From Candidatus Planktophila lacus (GTDB taxonomy: Bacteria > Pseudomonadota > Gammaproteobacteria > Steroidobacterales > Steroidobacteraceae), in NCBI GenBank assembly GCA_943331345.2, contig CALQLF020000021.1, positions 1 to 41,770 on the forward strand: a DNA stretch of 41,770 nt. The letters are read 5' to 3'. Both the position numbers and the translations under genes were made by a program. Of this stretch, positions 34,024-40,616 are shown one piece after another. Below the pieces are notes generated by a model. The model saw nothing but the letters and a program-made list of their open reading frames with translations, was not told the origin of the DNA and searched no databases. The first letter of the stretch is position 1, and each line of letters begins with the position of its first letter.

Positions 34024-34800
34024 CTATTCGTCGAAGATGGCCACGGCACGCGTCCAGCCCGCAGAAGCACCGCGGATCTTGCAGGGGAAGCACGAGATAG
34101 TGAAACCCGTGGCTGGCAGCACTTCCAGGTTGTGCAACTTTTCCAAGTGGCAGTAACCGATGTCGCGGCCAGCCTTGTGCCCCTCCCAGATGAGTGAGGC
34201 ATCGCCCGTCTCGGCGTATTTCTGCGCCGTATAGGAAAACGGCGCGTCCCAGCTCCAACCATCGGTACCCGTCAGGCGCACGCCCTTTTCCAGCAAGGCC
34301 AGCGTGGCGTCTTTGCTCATGCCGCAGCCAGCGGCCACGTAATCATCCGCGCCGTAACGCTTGCCAGCGCTGGTATTGATGACGACGATCTCCAGCGGCT
34401 GCAATTCATGACCAATGCGCGCGAGTTCCGCTTCCACGTCGGCGCGCGTTACCACGTAGCCATCGGCGAAGTGGCGGAAGTCCAGCTTCACACCCGGCTG
34501 GAAGCACCACTCCAGCGCCACCTCGTCGATGGTGATGGCGCGTTCGCCACCGTTCATGGTGGAAGCGAAGTGGTACGGCGCATCGAGATGCGTACCGTTG
34601 TGCGTAATGAGTTCCACTTTCTCCAGCGACCAAGCTTCACCGTCTGGCAAGTCTTCCGCCTTAAGGCCCGGAAAGAAACTCGTTAGCTGCGGCAAGGACT
34701 GCTTATGGTCCACGTACTCGATCCGCGGACAAAATCCGGGCGGGTCGGAGATGACATCATTTTCAAGATAGATGGACAGGTCCACGAAACGGCGCGGCAT
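34024..34800 (-). CDS. Cyclase family hydrolase (kynurenine formamidase-like)
   Basis: 258 residues. The metal-binding signature HNGTHLDAPYHF is at 67-78 (His67, His71, Asp73, His77), as in the cyclase/KynB amidohydrolase family. Other conserved phrases are ITIDEVALEWCFQPGVKLDF and GCGMSKDATLALLEKGVRLTGTDGWSWDAPF (core GVRLTGTDGWSWD). KynB opens N-formylkynurenine in tryptophan breakdown; other members hydrolyse different amides or lactones, and the long N-terminal segment here differs from KynB, so I do not assign kynB. It precedes the DUF1801 gene by 11 bases. Confidence 0.82.
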   Translation of the reverse strand: MPRRFVDLSIYLENDVISDPPGFCPRIEYVDHKQSLPQLTSFFPGLKAEDLPDGEAWSLEKVELITHNGTHLDAPYHFASTMNGGERAITIDEVALEWCFQPGVKLDFRHFADGYVVTRADVEAELARIGHELQPLEIVVINTSAGKRYGADDYVAAGCGMSKDATLALLEKGVRLTGTDGWSWDAPFSYTAQKYAETGDASLIWEGHKAGRDIGYCHLEKLHNLEVLPATGFTISCFPCKIRGASAGWTRAVAIFDE

Positions 34801-34848
34801 GTGCTTGGGTTCCCGTTAAATAACAAAAGTTCAAACGCAAAATTCCAA

Positions 34849-34861
34849 AGGCGCTCCGCCT
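34849..34861 (-). terminator. Short hairpin after the flavodoxin-like gene
   Basis: Read leftward, AGGCG-GAG-CGCCT directly follows the TAG stop of the reductase gene and is followed by TTGGAATTTTG. The stem is only 5 bp and the T-tract is broken, so termination would be weak. The AT-rich stretch after it (34810-34846) probably holds the cyclase gene's promoter. Confidence 0.4.
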
Positions 34862-35338
34862 CTAGAAAACATCCACCGCCAGACCAGCCGCGAGGCCAGC
34901 AGCCAGTTCGCGCGCGGCGGCCAATTGCGCCGCCTGCGGCTCACCCACCACCAGCAGCGGTGGCGCCACACGCTTCCAGCGGTAACCGGTGACGATGCGC
35001 TCTACACTGGCCAGCGTACCCGCTCCATCTTGCCCGGCACTAACCAACAGCGCATAAGGCAAGCCGATGGTGTGGGGCTCCAACGCGTAGAACGTGGTGT
35101 CGAAAAAGTGTTTCATGGCCCCGGCCATATAGCCGAAGTGCTCTGGTGTGGCGAGCAATACGCCGTGGGCAGCGCGCACATCGGCCGCGGTGGCCTGCAG
35201 CGCCGGCACGCAGCGCACCGCCACGCTGTCATCGCCCAGTTCCGCGCGCACCTGCGCCACGCCCTCCAGCGCGGCCGCCACCAACTGGGCTATGCGCCCA
35301 CCCGTGTGGCCCGCTTGCACAATCAGCAGCGTCTTCAT
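34862..35338 (-). CDS. Flavodoxin-like NAD(P)H-dependent oxidoreductase
   Basis: 158 residues of flavodoxin fold. It begins with strand 1 and the phosphate loop (MKTLLIVQAGHTGGRIAQLV), then has AHGVLLATPEHFGYMAGAMKHFFD near 58-81 (core ATPEHFGYMAGAMKHF), which in FMN reductases holds the flavin, and LPYALLVSAGQDGAGTL near 92-108. It probably reduces quinones or flavin, but the partner is unknown. ATG at 35338 is chosen because it starts strand 1 exactly; a GTG at 35533 would add a domain with no flavodoxin character. A TGAGCCAC-type operator pair lies at 35482-35502, about 150 bases upstream. Confidence 0.8.
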   Translation of the reverse strand: MKTLLIVQAGHTGGRIAQLVAAALEGVAQVRAELGDDSVAVRCVPALQATAADVRAAHGVLLATPEHFGYMAGAMKHFFDTTFYALEPHTIGLPYALLVSAGQDGAGTLASVERIVTGYRWKRVAPPLLVVGEPQAAQLAAARELAAGLAAGLAVDVF

Positions 35339-35481
35339 GCGAAAACCGGGGTGAACTGGACAGCCATTTGCGAAACTGCACCTGAAAGAGCGAAAACCAG
35401 CGGCAAGCCTCGCCCATGACGCGTGCGCAGTCCAGCAGGATGGCGTTTTCTGCCACAGCGGCTCCACCAAAAAATCCTCCA

Positions 35482-35502
35482 GTGGCTCACGCAATGAGCC
35501 CG
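35482..35502. promoter_or_regulatory. TGAGCCAC operator pair 1 (inverted)
   Basis: GTGGCTCA at 35482-35489 faces TGAGCCCG at 35495-35502 (six of eight bases match the TGAGCCAC half-site). Centres are 13 bp apart. It lies between the flavodoxin-like gene and the WYL regulator. Confidence 0.5.
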
Positions 35503-35525
35503 GGATGGCGTATCGTGCAAGCGCC

Positions 35526-35546
35526 TGAGCCACTATTTTGAGCCAC
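35526..35546 (+). promoter_or_regulatory. TGAGCCAC operator pair 2 (direct repeat)
   Basis: TGAGCCAC occurs exactly at 35526-35533 and again at 35539-35546, in the same orientation with 13 bp between starts. It lies 33 bases before the WYL regulator's ATG at 35580, where a regulator could control its own transcription. Confidence 0.6.
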
Positions 35547-35579
35547 CCGCTCAGAAGCCATCAAACCCAAGGCCACCGC

Positions 35580-36539
35580 ATGGACCGCACCGAACGCTTT
35601 CAAAAAATCCAGCTCATGCTCCAGTCCCGGCGTGTGGTCACCCGCCAAGCGTTTGAAGAAGAGCTGGAAATTTCCCGCGCCACCTTCAAGCGGGACCTCG
35701 AGTACATGAAGGAACGGCTGCAGGTTCCCATCCATTGGGACGCGGCGGCCGGCGGCTACAGGCTCGCGGAAACAGACCGTCAGCCCCTGCCGGGCCTGTG
35801 GTTCAACTCCGAAGAGCTGCAGGCACTGCTCACACTAGACACGCTCCTGGAAAGCCTCCAGCCCGGGTATTTCGGGCAAGACCTTGCCCCCATCCGCTCG
35901 CGCATCCGGCAGCTGGTGGACCAAGGGGACCACGGCATGGATTCCCTGCGCACCCGCGTGCGGCTCGTCGCGCAGGGCGCACGTCGGCTGGAGCCTGCGT
36001 CGTTCAAGGCCGTGGCCGGCGCCACGCTAGATCGCCGTCGCCTGCAACTCACTTATTTTTCCCGCACCAGCGGCCTCCGCAAGGACCGCGAAGTGTCGCC
36101 GCAGCGTCTGCTGCATTACCGCGAAAACTGGTACCTCGACGCTTGGTGTCACCGCGAAAACGCGTTGCGTCGTTTCGCCCTCGACTCCATGGAAGCCGCC
36201 AACGTGCAGGACACGCCCGCCACGGACATCGAAGCGAACGAGCTAGACCGGGTCCTATCCGGCAGCTACGGCATCTTCTCCGGCGTGCCCCGGCACCGCG
36301 CGCGTCTGCAGTTCACCGCCGAACGTGCGCGCTGGGTGGCGGCCGAGCGCTGGCACGACAACCAGTCCGGTGCCTGGCAGCCCGACGGCAGCTTCGTACT
36401 GGAAGTGCCCTACGCGGACGACCGGGAACTGGTCATGGATATTTTGAAGCACGGCGCCGCCGTGAAGGTGCTGGGCCCACCGGAACTGCAGGCGCGGGTA
36501 CGCACGGAACTGGCAAACGCCCTCACGGCTCAGGGCTAG
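35580..36539 (+). CDS. WYL domain transcriptional regulator
   Basis: 319 residues with the standard three-part layout. The N-terminal winged HTH covers about 1-60 (RFQKIQLMLQSRRVVTRQAF, then LEISRATFKRDLEYMKERL). The WYL domain is near 150-215, with LQLTYFSRTSGL, VSPQRLLHYRENWYLDAWCH and LRRFALDSM. A WCX C-terminal extension near 240-315 carries FVLEVPYADDRELVMDILKHGAAVKVL (core VPYADDRELVMDIL). WYL domains bind nucleic acid or nucleotide ligands, and many such regulators control defence or DNA-damage genes. ATG at 35580 is chosen over an in-frame TTG at 35538, which lies inside the operator repeats. The next gene encodes an ARPP-1 protein. Confidence 0.9.
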   Translation: MDRTERFQKIQLMLQSRRVVTRQAFEEELEISRATFKRDLEYMKERLQVPIHWDAAAGGYRLAETDRQPLPGLWFNSEELQALLTLDTLLESLQPGYFGQDLAPIRSRIRQLVDQGDHGMDSLRTRVRLVAQGARRLEPASFKAVAGATLDRRRLQLTYFSRTSGLRKDREVSPQRLLHYRENWYLDAWCHRENALRRFALDSMEAANVQDTPATDIEANELDRVLSGSYGIFSGVPRHRARLQFTAERARWVAAERWHDNQSGAWQPDGSFVLEVPYADDRELVMDILKHGAAVKVLGPPELQARVRTELANALTAQG

Positions 36540-36587
36540 TCTCAGGGCCAACCTGAGGGCCAACCTATGGGCCAGTCACAGGCCCAA
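36540..36587 (+). repeat. Four degenerate 12-bp tandem repeats
   Basis: Immediately after the WYL stop come four 12-base units: TCTCAGGGCCAA, CCTGAGGGCCAA, CCTATGGGCCAG and TCACAGGCCCAA. The third and fourth also form an inverted repeat, TGGGCC at 36568-36573 and GGCCCA at 36581-36586. Seven Ts at 36601-36607 follow, but 14 bases after the stem, too far for a canonical terminator. Function unknown. Confidence 0.55.
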
Positions 36588-36623
36588 GCCAAGTACTGAA
36601 TTTTTTTACAGTAGGCTCATCAA

Positions 36624-36644
36624 GTGGCTCGTCTCTTGAGCCAC
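36624..36644. promoter_or_regulatory. TGAGCCAC operator pair 3 (inverted)
   Basis: GTGGCTC at 36624-36630 faces TGAGCCAC at 36637-36644, with half-site starts 13 bp apart as in the other two pairs. It lies 51 bases before the ARPP-1 gene's ATG, in the only promoter-sized gap in front of that gene. Confidence 0.6.
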
Positions 36645-36695
36645 CCCCCTCCTCACACTATCCCCCATCGTGGATATGGTCTTGGAGGAAAGCAC

Positions 36696-37499
36696 ATGAA
36701 CCTGCTGAACGAATCGCTCCTGAAGCTGCAGCTTGGCCCCGCCACCGCTTTCGACAGTCTGGCGGTGGTGCCGCTACTGGCCCGCACGGACACGCAGGCG
36801 GACTACATCACCCTCGCCGCCGCGTTGGCGCAAGGTGCCGCAAGGGTCACGGAAGTAGCGCAGGGCGCAGTAGTCGGCGAGGCGGGCGGCCTCTACTGCG
36901 AAAACGCCGGCACCCGCGATGTGCTTTACGTAGCACCCGAGCCGCGCCTTTCAGTGCCAGGCGCACGCATTCGCCCCTCGATGCTCGTCGGGCCCGGCGG
37001 CCGCGCCCGCGTGGCACACCTGCCCTCATCGGGCCGCCCGGTGCAGCCGCGCCAGCTCGACGTGTTCGATAGCACGGAGTTCCGTCTCGGCCAGTTCGCC
37101 CGTGTGTTCCATGCCCTGCCACGCCAGGTCGGCGGTGTGTTCATCCTCAACGATGAGCCCGTCGGCCTCGAAGTCTTCGACGCCCCGGAAACCTTCGCCG
37201 CCATGTTCCCGCAGTTGGTCCGTAGCTACGCGCTGGACGCATTGAACCTCGGCGGCAGCATGCACCGTCCGCCGGGCACGCGTTGCGCCGAAGCCTTCAT
37301 CGCACAGGTGGTGGTGGCTGCTGCAGAGAAGCAGTTGGGTCAGGCATCGGCTCACCGCGCCAACGCACCGCATGCCGACGAAGTGCGGCTGCAGAGCCGG
37401 CGCATCACCGGCGGCGCCCTGCTCGCACGGAATCGCGTCGTGCATCTCGCAGCCTTCCAGCGCCACGCCGCCAGCAACCCCTTCGACCCTCTGCACTAA
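36696..37499 (+). CDS. ARPP-1 (DUF6569-like) domain protein
   Basis: 267 residues, no signal peptide or membrane segment. The N-terminal part matches the ARPP-1 family as I know it: LGPATAFDSLAVVPLLART, DYITLAAALAQGAARVTEV and a jelly-roll-like series of strands (GGLYCENAGTRDVLYV, VGPGGRARVAHL). The C-terminal half adds VGGVFILNDEPVGLEVFDAPETFAAMFP (core DEPVGLEVFDAPETFA) and LVRSYALDAL. The biochemical role is not established; the family was named for association with ADP-ribosylation-linked genes. The ATG follows GGAGGA at 36684-36689. Operator-like repeats shared with the WYL gene suggest common control. Confidence 0.72.
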   Translation: MNLLNESLLKLQLGPATAFDSLAVVPLLARTDTQADYITLAAALAQGAARVTEVAQGAVVGEAGGLYCENAGTRDVLYVAPEPRLSVPGARIRPSMLVGPGGRARVAHLPSSGRPVQPRQLDVFDSTEFRLGQFARVFHALPRQVGGVFILNDEPVGLEVFDAPETFAAMFPQLVRSYALDALNLGGSMHRPPGTRCAEAFIAQVVVAAAEKQLGQASAHRANAPHADEVRLQSRRITGGALLARNRVVHLAAFQRHAASNPFDPLH

Positions 37500-37525
37500 G
37501 AGGGCACTAAAGAGGCCGGCACACG

Positions 37526-39040
37526 CTAGAGCCGCTTCGGCGGCTTCATCAACAGCACCAGCGGCAGCGCCATCATGGTAGCGAACGCCATAATCGCGAA
37601 GCCGTTGTCGTAGCCAATGGCAGCCGCCTGTCGGGCCATCTCCGGCCCAATCACGGCGGCCAACGTGCTGGGGTCCACCGCACCGTTGGGCGCCACGCCG
37701 CCCACACGCTCCAGCGCCGGCGTCAGGCCCAACCAGTGCTGGGTATCGAACGCACCCAAGTGTTCCACCATGTAAGCGCGGTTGCGTTGGGCCCCGTCAA
37801 TCACCTGCGCGAATATCCAGCTCAAGCCCACGCTGCTCCCGATGTTCCGGCAAAGGCTAGCGGTAGCGCCACCATCGGTACGCAAGTGCGGCGGCAGCGT
37901 TGCGTACGCCATGTTGGTCACGGGCAAGAACAAGAAACTGATGGCAATGCCTTGAATGAACGCACCCAGCATGGGCCACCAAGCAGGCGTATCCACATAC
38001 ATCTGCATGAACATCGTCATGGAAACCGCCGTAACGCACATGCCGAAGCCGGCAAGCCAGCGTGTATCGAACTTCATGGCGTTCTGGCCTAACCAGACGG
38101 TCGTCATAATGGCGCCGACACCACGCGAGGCCATCATGAGTCCCGCCGTCAGCACCGGGTAGCCCTGCACCTGCTGCAAGAACTGCGGTAGCAGCGCGGC
38201 CGGCGTCACAATCAAAAAGCCCATGCAGAAACTAATGCCCATCGCGAGCACGAAGTTCCGGTCGGCGAACAGCTTCAGCGGAATGAACGGCGAGCGGTGT
38301 GTCAGCGAATGCGCCACAAATAAGTAGAAGGCCAAGGCAGCAAGCGCGAACTCGACAATGATTTCAGTGGACTGGAACCAGTTCTGGCCATGGCCCCGGT
38401 CCAGGCCCAACTGCAAGATGCCCACAGCCGCAGACAACCAGAAGAAGCCCATGCGGTCGAAGCGACGGGTCTTGTCCGGTTCATCCTTTGGCATGGTAGC
38501 CAGCAAGCCCAACACCGAAATGATGCCCACCGGCAAATTGATGAGGAAAGCCCAGCGCCAGCCGTAAAACTCCGTCAGCCAGCCACCAAGCGATGGCCCG
38601 AGAATGGGCCCCACCAACACGCCCATTCCCCACAGAGCGTTAGCGCGCCCATGCAGAGCCGGCGGGTAGGCCTTCAGCAACAAGACTTGCGACAAGGGAA
38701 CGAGCGAAGCGCCCATTCCCCCTTGCAGTGCGCGGAACACCACCATTTCCGGCAATGAGGTCGCCAGGCCACACAGCACCGAGGCCAGCGTAAAGAGACC
38801 GACGCTGGTCACCAGCACCCGACCAATGCCGTAGCGGGTAGCGAGGTATCCCGCCAGCGGCGTGCACACCGCACTCGCCACAATGTACGAAGTGAGAATC
38901 CACGCCGCTTGGTCTTGTGAGGCCTGCAGGGAGCCCTGCATATACGGCAAGGCAATGTTCGCCACCGTGGCGTCGATGGTATAGACCAGTACTGCGGTGA
39001 CCGACGCAGCGACCAGCCAGCCGCGTCCCAGCTTCGCCAT
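37526..39040 (-). CDS. DHA2 family MFS efflux pump (EmrB-like)
   Basis: 504 residues, 14 membrane segments, the DHA2 drug:H+ antiporter size. Marks: TIDATVANIALPYMQGSL near 22-39 (motif D1), GYLATRYGIGRVL (motif A), and GPILGPSLGGWLTEFYGWRW near 147-166 (motif C). It sits in the inner membrane and, with an HlyD adaptor and an outer-membrane channel, exports hydrophobic compounds. Its start overlaps the adaptor's stop by one base (TGATG). No TolC-like gene is in the window. Order and overlap with marR and hlyD genes match emrRAB. Confidence 0.9.
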   Translation of the reverse strand: MAKLGRGWLVAASVTAVLVYTIDATVANIALPYMQGSLQASQDQAAWILTSYIVASAVCTPLAGYLATRYGIGRVLVTSVGLFTLASVLCGLATSLPEMVVFRALQGGMGASLVPLSQVLLLKAYPPALHGRANALWGMGVLVGPILGPSLGGWLTEFYGWRWAFLINLPVGIISVLGLLATMPKDEPDKTRRFDRMGFFWLSAAVGILQLGLDRGHGQNWFQSTEIIVEFALAALAFYLFVAHSLTHRSPFIPLKLFADRNFVLAMGISFCMGFLIVTPAALLPQFLQQVQGYPVLTAGLMMASRGVGAIMTTVWLGQNAMKFDTRWLAGFGMCVTAVSMTMFMQMYVDTPAWWPMLGAFIQGIAISFLFLPVTNMAYATLPPHLRTDGGATASLCRNIGSSVGLSWIFAQVIDGAQRNRAYMVEHLGAFDTQHWLGLTPALERVGGVAPNGAVDPSTLAAVIGPEMARQAAAIGYDNGFAIMAFATMMALPLVLLMKPPKRL

Positions 39041-40089
39041 CAGCGTGCTCCGAACAGGCGCTCGCGCAAGGGCCGGTCGCCGGTGTCTATCTTCACCGTG
39101 GCGCTCATGCCCGCGCGCAGCGGCGGGTCGTCGGCGCCGCGCTCAATACGGACGCGCACCGTTACCCGCTGCACCACCTTCACCCAATTGCCACTGGCGT
39201 TCTGCGGCGGCAGTACGGCGAACTCGGCTCCGGTGGCTTGGGAGATGCTCTCCACCTTCCCCTGCCAGACGCGATGGGAATAGGTATCCAGTTCCACTTC
39301 TACCGGTTGGCCAGCGCGCACGTACTCCAGGTCGGTTTCCTTGAAGTTCGCTTCTATCCACAGGTCCGTAGGGTCGACGATGGCCAACACCGGCCGGCCG
39401 GCCGTAACGTGGTCGCCCACTTGCGGCACGCGACTGGCAATACCAGAGCGCGGTGCAATGACTTCCAGATGGGACAAGTCCTCACGTGTGGCGGACAAAG
39501 CCGCACGAGCGGCGCGCACAGTAGGGTGCGCTTCGAGGTTGCCACCCGCTGCCGGGCCTAGCCCGACATCGATACGGTGGATCTCCTGCTCCAGCAGCAC
39601 GATATACGAAGCGGAATCCTGAGCAGCCTTTTCCGCTTCTTCCAATTTCGCGGCGGGCAACAAGCCGCGCGCTGTCAGCGCCTGCTGGCGCACCAGATTC
39701 TTGCTGGCGAAAGCGTAATCCGCTTTCGTGGCAGCCAACATGGAAACCCGCTGCGCACGAGTAGCCATCTGCGTACGCAAGTCCGTCAATGCCATGTCGA
39801 GTTTGGCCTCAGCGCCCTCTACGGCAATCTTCAGACTGGGACCCGCTACCACCATCAATACGTCGCCCTTCTGCACCGGCGTGTTTTCCAACGCGCGAAC
39901 TTCGCGAATGGTGCCGGAAACTTCTGGCGCCACTTCGCTCATGTCGCTCTTTACATAGGCGTTGTCGGTACTGACAAACCGGGCATGCGTGACGAGGTAG
40001 TAGCCAGCGCCCGCGAGCAAGACCAGCGGAATGACACCCAGCAAGAGCGGGCGCCAGCGCGACGAAACAGGCGGAGCGTCGTTATTCAT
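39040..40089 (-). CDS. HlyD/EmrA-like membrane fusion protein
   Basis: 349 residues. One N-terminal membrane helix (about 14-32) is followed by the lipoyl half VSTDNAYVKSDMSEVAPEVSG near 35-55 (core DNAYVKSDMSEVAPEV), an alpha-hairpin of about 100 residues, the second lipoyl half and a beta-barrel with LWIEANFKETDLEYVRAGQPVEVE (core ANFKETDLEYVRAGQ). It bridges the DHA2 pump to an outer-membrane channel across the periplasm. It is coupled to marR upstream by ATGA and to the pump downstream by TGATG, so all three are translated together. Confidence 0.9.
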   Translation of the reverse strand: MNNDAPPVSSRWRPLLLGVIPLVLLAGAGYYLVTHARFVSTDNAYVKSDMSEVAPEVSGTIREVRALENTPVQKGDVLMVVAGPSLKIAVEGAEAKLDMALTDLRTQMATRAQRVSMLAATKADYAFASKNLVRQQALTARGLLPAAKLEEAEKAAQDSASYIVLLEQEIHRIDVGLGPAAGGNLEAHPTVRAARAALSATREDLSHLEVIAPRSGIASRVPQVGDHVTAGRPVLAIVDPTDLWIEANFKETDLEYVRAGQPVEVELDTYSHRVWQGKVESISQATGAEFAVLPPQNASGNWVKVVQRVTVRVRIERGADDPPLRAGMSATVKIDTGDRPLRERLFGAR

Positions 40090-40580
40090 GGCAATTCCTC
40101 ATCCACAACGTCAGCCACCAGCGGTTCGCCGGCGGGTTGCAAGGCTTCAAGATTCGAACGGACCACGGACAGCCAGTGCAGCAATTCCACTTGGCGGTCC
40201 GCGGGGACGCCGGCCATCGCCTCGTCCATCACCTTGATGGAAAGACTGCGCACATCGTCGAGCAGCGGGCGGGCTGCGGGCAGCAGATACAACTGGAAGG
40301 CGCGGCGGTCACCCGGGTCGGGACGGCGCTCCACCCAGCCCTGCGCGCACATGCGGTCCAGCAGGCGGCCGAGCGTGATGGGGGCAATCTCGAGCACCTC
40401 CGCCAAGGCGGCCTGCCGGCAGCCTTCCATGCGGTACAGGTGCGCCAGAGTGCGCCATTGGGCCATGGACAAGCCCAGCGAGCGTACCCGGCCGTCGATG
40501 GCGCGGCGCATGAAGCGCGCGACGTCATAGACCGTCAGGGCAAAGGGCAAGGTCTGAACAGCGGAATCCGGGGAATTCAT
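40086..40580 (-). CDS. MarR family regulator of the efflux operon
   Basis: 164 residues, a MarR winged helix: GLSMAQWRTLAHLYRMEGC near 36-54, recognition region LAEVLEIAPITLGRLLDRM, and wing GWVERRPDPGDRRAFQLYLL near 84-103. As first gene of a marR-hlyD-DHA2 operon it matches EmrR (MprA), a repressor released by toxic phenolic or hydrophobic ligands. Two palindromic sites lie over and just upstream of its start codon, so it probably represses itself and the pump. The ribosome site is poor, which may reflect that overlap. Confidence 0.88.
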   Translation of the reverse strand: MNSPDSAVQTLPFALTVYDVARFMRRAIDGRVRSLGLSMAQWRTLAHLYRMEGCRQAALAEVLEIAPITLGRLLDRMCAQGWVERRPDPGDRRAFQLYLLPAARPLLDDVRSLSIKVMDEAMAGVPADRQVELLHWLSVVRSNLEALQPAGEPLVADVVDEELP

Positions 40581-40616
40581 AAGCCAAGCTTACCATTATT
40601 CATAAGCCTTGCTTAT
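40579..40616. promoter_or_regulatory. Two tandem MarR operators
   Basis: Site 2, at 40602-40616, is a perfect palindrome: ATAAGC, 3 bases, GCTTAT. Site 1, at 40579-40593, has ATAAGC, 3 bases, GCTTAC (one mismatch) and includes two bases of the MarR start codon. Centres are 23 bp apart, about two helical turns, so two dimers would sit on nearly the same face. The sites fill the gap between the glycosyltransferase stop and marR. AT-rich bases between them are candidate -10 sequence. Confidence 0.75.

Noticed and set aside
34024-34800. Assigning the cyclase-family gene as kynB
   Set aside because: The metal motif fits the whole family, the N-terminal segment differs from KynB, and no other kynurenine-pathway gene is adjacent.
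36568-36607. Intrinsic terminator after the WYL gene (TGGGCC/GGCCCA plus seven Ts)
   Set aside because: The T-run starts 14 bases after the stem, too far for a standard intrinsic terminator.
39577-40530. Open frame of about 317 codons antisense to hlyD and marR
   Set aside because: It spans two translationally coupled real genes and has an Arg/Ser-rich low-complexity composition.
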